Source: Thermococcus sp. (GTDB taxonomy: Archaea; Methanobacteriota_B; Thermococci; Thermococcales; Thermococcaceae). Taken from it: a stretch of DNA of 35,501 nucleotides. A program made the position numbers and the translations under genes. Where the stretch lies: the NCBI RefSeq assembly GCF_027008145.1, contig NZ_JALTCZ010000059.1:1-35501 (forward strand), written 5' to 3'. This document shows, piece after piece, positions 31,518-35,501 of this stretch. The notes under the pieces were generated by a model. The model ran no database searches. It saw only the letters and a program-made list of their open reading frames with translations, and was not told the origin of the DNA. Numbering within the stretch: position 1 is the stretch's first letter; each line of letters opens with the position of its first letter.

Positions 31518-31588
31518 GGATGGATTGACTCAATTTTCTGGCACAAGGCTTTCTCATCTTCAGGTGATTAAATGCAAAGGGGAAGGCT

Positions 31589-32755
31589 TCACACCTTCGC
31601 CCAGTACTCTTTTTCTTCCACCATTGCCCTTATCATCTCCTCTTCGTCCTTGAACATGGTTCTCCGCGAGGGGTTCTGCATGCCGTAGAACTCCATGAAG
31701 GGACTCGGGCGCCTCTTGAAAGGATAGTAGAGATATATTGCAGCGAGCGTTCTGTAAGCTTCGGCCATCTCACTTATAACACCGGCGGAGACTCCTTCGG
31801 CATAGTGATAGACCGCTATTGCCTTGCTGACGTCGACAAGGTTAAAATCGCGCTCAACGAGCTGTCTCCTGAGTATGTCTGTCGCTTGCTCTATGTCCTC
31901 CCTTTCGAGTTCCTCCTCTCCCTCGCCGTCGAGGAGGTGTTTTATCCTGATGTATTGTATCGATGGGTTTTTCGAGACCTGCTCGTCGTATTCAGCGACC
32001 ACCCACCAGTCATCGAGAGCCCCGGGATCGAGAACTGTAAAGTGCTCGCTCAACCTGTGGTAGAAGCCTCTAACGCGGTGGTAGTACTCCTTTTCGTGGC
32101 CGGTCATCGGATAGCTGAGGTAGACCAGGGGCTTCTCCTTTTCCCTGAAGATGAGGTCGAGGAAGACCCCCTTTGGATGCCTTATGCCGAACTGAAGGAT
32201 GTAGCGGACGTTTAGCCCCTCTTTCTTCAGCTCGTGGACGAGGGTCTTGACGTGGTTTATTGCATCTTCTCTCCACATGACGAGTGTCGTCAGCTTTATG
32301 TTGCTCGGGCTCTCGCCAAAGCGCTCGAACCACTCTGGATCATCAATTATTCTCCTCCTGACGGAGAGGACGTCGTCAAGGACTATTATCACCCTATCTG
32401 GCTTTAGGAGCTTGAGGTTGCTCAGGGTGAAGCCTATGACGCTCCCGCTCCCCCAGCGGAACAAACTGGGCGTTGAAACTAGGTGGAAAGTCTTGTCACT
32501 TCCGTCTATCTCTCCCCTTATCCTGGCGAAGGCTTCGTCCCTTATCTCGTTCATGAGGTCTGGGTGACTTATCGCGAAGTCGAGAACGTTCTTCCTAGTT
32601 ATCTTGACTCCCCTCTCCTTTCCAACTTCTCTGAGCCAGTCAAAGACGTGGTAATAAGCGTAGCCCTCTCCCTCTGCTAGTTTGAGGGCTTCAGTTATGT
32701 ACTCGTCCCTCCCATTGAGGGGCGGGCCGGTTAGGAGTATTACCTCCTTTCCCAT
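31589..32755 (-). CDS. Degenerate P-loop protein fused to a nucleoside deoxyribosyltransferase-like domain
   Basis: 388 residues from the ATG at 32755 (GGTGAT upstream); the track's GTG at 32764 is in that site. Residues 1-200 look like an adenylate-kinase/AAA-type P-loop fold (KEVILLTGPPLNGRDEYI, PDRVIIVLDDV), but the loop lacks the GK[ST] core, so ATP hydrolysis is doubtful. From about 210, PLVYLSYPMTGHEKEYYHRVRG strongly recalls the YISGPMTG start of DUF4406 and nucleoside 2-deoxyribosyltransferase-like proteins. E329 in SAGVISEMAEAY is placed like their catalytic glutamate. A nucleotide or nucleoside substrate is likely; the reaction is unknown. It is divergent from psmB. Confidence 0.75.
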   Translation of the reverse strand: MGKEVILLTGPPLNGRDEYITEALKLAEGEGYAYYHVFDWLREVGKERGVKITRKNVLDFAISHPDLMNEIRDEAFARIRGEIDGSDKTFHLVSTPSLFRWGSGSVIGFTLSNLKLLKPDRVIIVLDDVLSVRRRIIDDPEWFERFGESPSNIKLTTLVMWREDAINHVKTLVHELKKEGLNVRYILQFGIRHPKGVFLDLIFREKEKPLVYLSYPMTGHEKEYYHRVRGFYHRLSEHFTVLDPGALDDWWVVAEYDEQVSKNPSIQYIRIKHLLDGEGEEELEREDIEQATDILRRQLVERDFNLVDVSKAIAVYHYAEGVSAGVISEMAEAYRTLAAIYLYYPFKRRPSPFMEFYGMQNPSRRTMFKDEEEMIRAMVEEKEYWAKV

Positions 32756-32782
32756 GGCAATCACCCAATTAATTCAGGCGAA

Positions 32783-32795
32783 ACCTTTAAATACT
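32783..32795. promoter_or_regulatory. TATA element between psmB and the divergent fusion gene
   Basis: ACCTTTAAATACT has the near-palindromic core TTTAAATA. On plus it predicts a psmB start near 32816. On minus (TATTTAAA) it predicts a start near 32764, nine bases before the fusion-gene ATG. One element may serve both directions. Confidence 0.5.
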
Positions 32796-32856
32796 CTTTC
32801 CCTAAGCAGTTCCTAGGGATTCTTCTGTTCTAAAACCAAATCCAGGGGTGTTGCAG

Positions 32857-33468
32857 TTGGCTGAGGGCCTAAAGGGCACAACAACCGTTGGCATCGTTTG
32901 TAAGGACGGCATAGTCTTAGCTGCGGACAAGAGGGCATCGCTTGGCAACATGGTGCTCTCCGAGAACGTTACAAAGATATTCCAGATAGACGAGCACTTG
33001 GCACTGGCCGGGGCCGGAAGCGTTGGGGACATCCTCGGTCTGGTCAGACTTCTCAGGGCCGAGGCAAGGCTTTACAGGGCAAGGGTCGGGAAAGAGATGT
33101 CTGTAAAGGCCCTTGCAACGCTGACGGCCAATGTTCTTCACGGTGGTAGGGGCTACGCCTACTACGCGTGGTTTCTCGTTGGTGGCTACGACGAGGAACC
33201 CGGGCTGTATTCAATAGACTCGGCCGGTGGCGTTACCGAGGATAAGTTTACTGCCGCTGGCTCGGGCATGGAGTTTGCCTTCTCAATACTTGAGGAGAAC
33301 TACCGTGAAGATCTCTCCGTTGAGGAGGGGATAAAGCTCGCCCTCAAAGGGATCAAGGTCGCGACGAGGAGGGATGTCTTCACGGGAGGTGGCCTCACCC
33401 TCGTGACGATAACCAAGGAGGGCTACCGCGAGTGGAGCGAGGAGGAGCTCAGGGCTTTTCTTGAGTGA
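32857..33468 (+). CDS. psmB: Proteasome beta subunit
   Basis: 203 residues from a TTG at 32857, six bases after GGGGTG; the track's GTG at 32848 lies in that site. A short propeptide (MLAEGLKG) is followed by the catalytic threonine of TTTVGIV, exposed after autocleavage. The active-site lysine is in [10 protein letters not shown], and [13 protein letters not shown] and [13 protein letters not shown] are typical. It forms the inner rings of the 20S proteasome with PsmA, which is not encoded here. The message continues into fttA: the TGA overlaps that gene's ribosome binding site. Confidence 0.96.
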   Translation: MAEGLKGTTTVGIVCKDGIVLAADKRASLGNMVLSENVTKIFQIDEHLALAGAGSVGDILGLVRLLRAEARLYRARVGKEMSVKALATLTANVLHGGRGYAYYAWFLVGGYDEEPGLYSIDSAGGVTEDKFTAAGSGMEFAFSILEENYREDLSVEEGIKLALKGIKVATRRDVFTGGGLTLVTITKEGYREWSEEELRAFLE

Positions 33469-33478
33469 GGTGGTGGCG

Positions 33479-35425
33479 TTGATAAGAAGGGAGACCTACG
33501 TTGACGACATACTCAAAGAGATAAGGGAAGTAATCAGCCAGATGGTGCCACCCAATGCTAAGATAACCGAGATAGAGTTCGAGGGGCCGGAGCTCGTGAT
33601 ATACACTAAGAACCCAGAAGTCCTCATGAGGGACGGTGACCTGATAAGGAACCTTGCTAAAGTCCTGAAGAAGCGCATCAGCGTTCGCCCTGATCCGGAC
33701 ATACTGATCCCGCCGGAGAAGGCTGAGGAGATGATAAAGGAGATAGTCCCGCCCGAGGCGGAGATAACCAACATAAGCTTCGACCCTTCCGTCGGGGAGG
33801 TCATAATAGAGGCCAAGAAGCCCGGCCTCGTTATAGGGAAGAATGGGGAAACGCTTCGCCTGATAACCCAGAAGGTTCACTGGGCGCCAAGGCCCGTCAG
33901 GACACCACCACTCCAGAGCCAGACGATATACTCGATAAGGCAGATACTCCAGAACGAGAGCAAGGACAGGAGGAAGTTCCTTAGGCAGGCCGGGAGAAAC
34001 ATCTACAGAAAATCGGAATACAAGAGCAGATGGATAAGGATAACAGGCCTCGGAGGCTTCCGTGAGGTTGGGAGAAGCTCCCTCCTCATCCAGACGGACG
34101 AGAGTTACGTCCTCGTCGACTTCGGCGTCAACATAGCAACTCTAAAGGACCCTCTCAAGGCCTTCCCTCACTTCGATGCTCCAGAATTCCGCTACGTTCT
34201 CGACGAGGGCCTCCTCGATGCCATAATAATCACCCATGCCCACCTTGACCACAGCGGTATGCTCCCCTACCTTTTCCGCTACAGGCTCTTCGACGGGCCG
34301 ATATATACCACTCCGCCCACGAGGGACTTGATGGTTCTCCTCCAGCAGGATTTTATAGACATCCAGAAGATGAACGGTGTCGAACCCCTCTACCGCCCTA
34401 GAGACATAAAGGAGGTCATAAAGCACACCATAACCCTCGACTACGGGGAAGTAAGAGACATAGCCCCGGACATAAGGCTCACCCTCCACAACGCTGGACA
34501 CATACTAGGTTCTTCGATAGTCCACCTCCACATCGGCAACGGACTGCATAACATAGCCATAACCGGGGACTTCAAATTCATCCCCACAAGGCTTTTCGAG
34601 CCGGCCGTGAGCAGGTTCCCGAGGCTTGAGACCCTTGTCATGGAGTCCACCTACGGCGGGAGCAACGACTACCAGATGCCACGCGATGAGGCCGAGAAGA
34701 AGCTCATCGAGATAATCCACCAGACGATAAAGCGCGGTGGAAAGGTTCTCATACCGGCCATGGCAGTTGGAAGGGCTCAGGAGATAATGATGGTTCTCGA
34801 AGAGTATGCGAGAGTTGGTGGTATAGACGTTCCGATATACCTCGACGGAATGATATGGGAGGCTACCGCCATACACACTGCCTATCCGGAATACCTCAGC
34901 AAGAACCTCCGCGAGCAGATACTCCACGAGGGCTACAACCCCTTCCTGAACCCGGCCTTTAAGCCTGTCGCGAACTCCCGCGAGAGAGGGGATATAATAG
35001 ACAGCGGTGATCCCGCGATAATAATAGCCACCTCCGGCATGCTCGTCGGCGGGCCGAGCGTTGAGTACTTCAAGCAACTTGCATCGGACCCCAAGAACAG
35101 CATAATTTTCGTGAGCTACCAGGCTGAGGGAACCCTCGGAAGGCAGGTTCAGAGGGGCCTGAGGGAGATACCCCTTGTTGGAGAGGATGGCAGAACCGAG
35201 GTTGTCAACGTCAACATGAAGGTCCACACGATAGACGGCTTCTCTGGCCACGCGGACAGGAGGGAGCTGATAAGCTACGTCGCCCGCGTCAGGCCGAGGC
35301 CGGAGCGCATAATAACCGTCCATGGCGAGTCTCATAAGTGCCTCGACCTCTCGACAAGCGTACACAGAAAGTTTGGCATCTCAACTCGCGCCCCCAACAA
35401 CCTCGACGCCATAAGGCTCAAGTGA
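33479..35425 (+). CDS. fttA: FttA/aCPSF1, KH-beta-CASP transcription termination factor
   Basis: 648 residues from a TTG at 33479, with GAGGTGGTGG just upstream; the track's TTG at 33461 would overlap psmB and put this site inside the coding region. Two KH domains occupy about the first 140 residues (GxxG loop in GLVIGKNGETLRLI). The metallo-beta-lactamase domain has HAHLDH in IITHAHLDHSGMLPYL, and the beta-CASP domain has MAVGRAQEIMMVLEEY and DGFSGHADRREL. FttA cleaves nascent RNA at U-rich sites and releases RNA polymerase, as shown in T. kodakarensis (TK1428). It is coupled to psmB with a ten-base gap. Confidence 0.97.
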   Translation: MIRRETYVDDILKEIREVISQMVPPNAKITEIEFEGPELVIYTKNPEVLMRDGDLIRNLAKVLKKRISVRPDPDILIPPEKAEEMIKEIVPPEAEITNISFDPSVGEVIIEAKKPGLVIGKNGETLRLITQKVHWAPRPVRTPPLQSQTIYSIRQILQNESKDRRKFLRQAGRNIYRKSEYKSRWIRITGLGGFREVGRSSLLIQTDESYVLVDFGVNIATLKDPLKAFPHFDAPEFRYVLDEGLLDAIIITHAHLDHSGMLPYLFRYRLFDGPIYTTPPTRDLMVLLQQDFIDIQKMNGVEPLYRPRDIKEVIKHTITLDYGEVRDIAPDIRLTLHNAGHILGSSIVHLHIGNGLHNIAITGDFKFIPTRLFEPAVSRFPRLETLVMESTYGGSNDYQMPRDEAEKKLIEIIHQTIKRGGKVLIPAMAVGRAQEIMMVLEEYARVGGIDVPIYLDGMIWEATAIHTAYPEYLSKNLREQILHEGYNPFLNPAFKPVANSRERGDIIDSGDPAIIIATSGMLVGGPSVEYFKQLASDPKNSIIFVSYQAEGTLGRQVQRGLREIPLVGEDGRTEVVNVNMKVHTIDGFSGHADRRELISYVARVRPRPERIITVHGESHKCLDLSTSVHRKFGISTRAPNNLDAIRLK

Positions 35426-35433
35426 GCCGTTTC

Positions 35434-35446
35434 AAAATTTTTAAAA
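35434..35446 (+). terminator. Short T5 run after fttA
   Basis: AAAATTTTTAAAA lies 13 bases after the stop. Its A/T symmetry lets it act for fttA and for the convergent gene at the window end. Confidence 0.4.
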
Positions 35447-35455
35447 GAAAGAGCC

Positions 35456-35501
35456 TCAGCCCAGAAGGGCCAGGAAGACACCGGCAACCACTGCAGTCCC
35501 T
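35456..35501 (-). CDS. C-terminal end of a membrane protein (cut by window edge)
   Basis: One minus-strand frame reads GTAVVAGVFLALLG followed by TGA at 35456-35458. The uniformly hydrophobic end just beyond a terminator suggests the last helix of a membrane protein converging on fttA. With only 14 residues the identity is unknown. Confidence 0.4.
   Translation of the reverse strand, partial: GTAVVAGVFLALLG

Noticed and set aside
34505-35365. 286-aa minus-strand ORF opposite fttA
   Set aside because: Shadow of FttA codon bias. It has no RBS or promoter and no recognisable domain.
1-35501. CRISPR arrays, insertion sequences, tRNA or rRNA genes
   Set aside because: I looked for regular repeats, transposase motifs, terminal inverted repeats and tRNA T-loop sequences and found none that hold up outside coding regions.

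Overview
The window looks like a chromosomal segment of a hyperthermophilic euryarchaeon of the order Thermococcales, most likely a Thermococcus. Signs are: archaeal-type proteins throughout (L15e, Rpp30, archaeal LeuRS, FttA/aCPSF1, proteasome beta, archaeal RNase J); the archaeal mevalonate route with isopentenyl phosphate kinase; a GH57 branching enzyme whose catalytic residues fall at the same positions as in the characterised T. kodakarensis enzyme (E183, D354); a glutamate dehydrogenase very close to Thermococcus GdhA; GGTG-type ribosome binding sites; and BRE/TATA promoters with oligo-T terminators. Species is not determined. I saw no tRNA, rRNA, insertion sequence or CRISPR array.

Layout. 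1-448: start of a P3A proton-pumping ATPase (minus, cut by the edge). 688-3270: a MNT/HEPN (MntA-HepT) toxin-antitoxin-like pair whose reading frames overlap directly into mevalonate kinase and isopentenyl phosphate kinase. 3452-8115: type 2 IPP isomerase, RNase J (with a strong hairpin in its leader), a lipoprotein, and the bifunctional FPP/GGPP synthase. Together with MVK and IPK these supply archaeal membrane-lipid precursors. 8119-8925: a methyltransferase. 9089-10565: an AT-rich pair of unrecognised ORFs that looks like one frameshifted gene and probably arrived by transfer. 10568-14728 (minus): LeuRS with a structured leader, and prolidase.

14856-19221: L15e, the COG1325 RNA-binding protein and RNase P Rpp30 are pieces of the predicted archaeal exosome superoperon, here interrupted by a complete biotin uptake and regulation block (EcfT, EcfA, BirA on minus; BioY on plus) with a probable BirA operator in the 58-bp divergent gap. 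19231-25053: TrpB2 with a long leader holding mini-ORFs, two uncharacterised proteins, NikR, a small membrane protein, and the RqcH/NEMF homologue. 25176-27149: GH57 branching enzyme with a C-terminal helix-hairpin-helix tail. 27190-29643 (minus): a membrane protein, a 35-aa membrane peptide missed by the ORF track, and an NSS-family sodium symporter. 29644-30227: a long intergenic region with a candidate C/D box sRNA and the strong gdh promoter. 30228-35425: glutamate dehydrogenase, an unusual P-loop/deoxyribosyltransferase-like fusion, proteasome beta, and the termination factor FttA. The last bases hold the 3' end of a minus-strand membrane protein.

Most of the window is ordinary housekeeping sequence. 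The points most worth a second look are the TA pair coupled to isoprenoid synthesis, the split AT-rich gene, the C/D box sRNA candidate, the RNase J and leuS leaders, the trpB2 mini-ORFs, the 35-aa NSS companion and the P-loop/NDT-like fusion. All start-site changes from the ORF track are judgements from ribosome binding sites and family starts, made by eye. All transcription starts are extrapolated from TATA positions.
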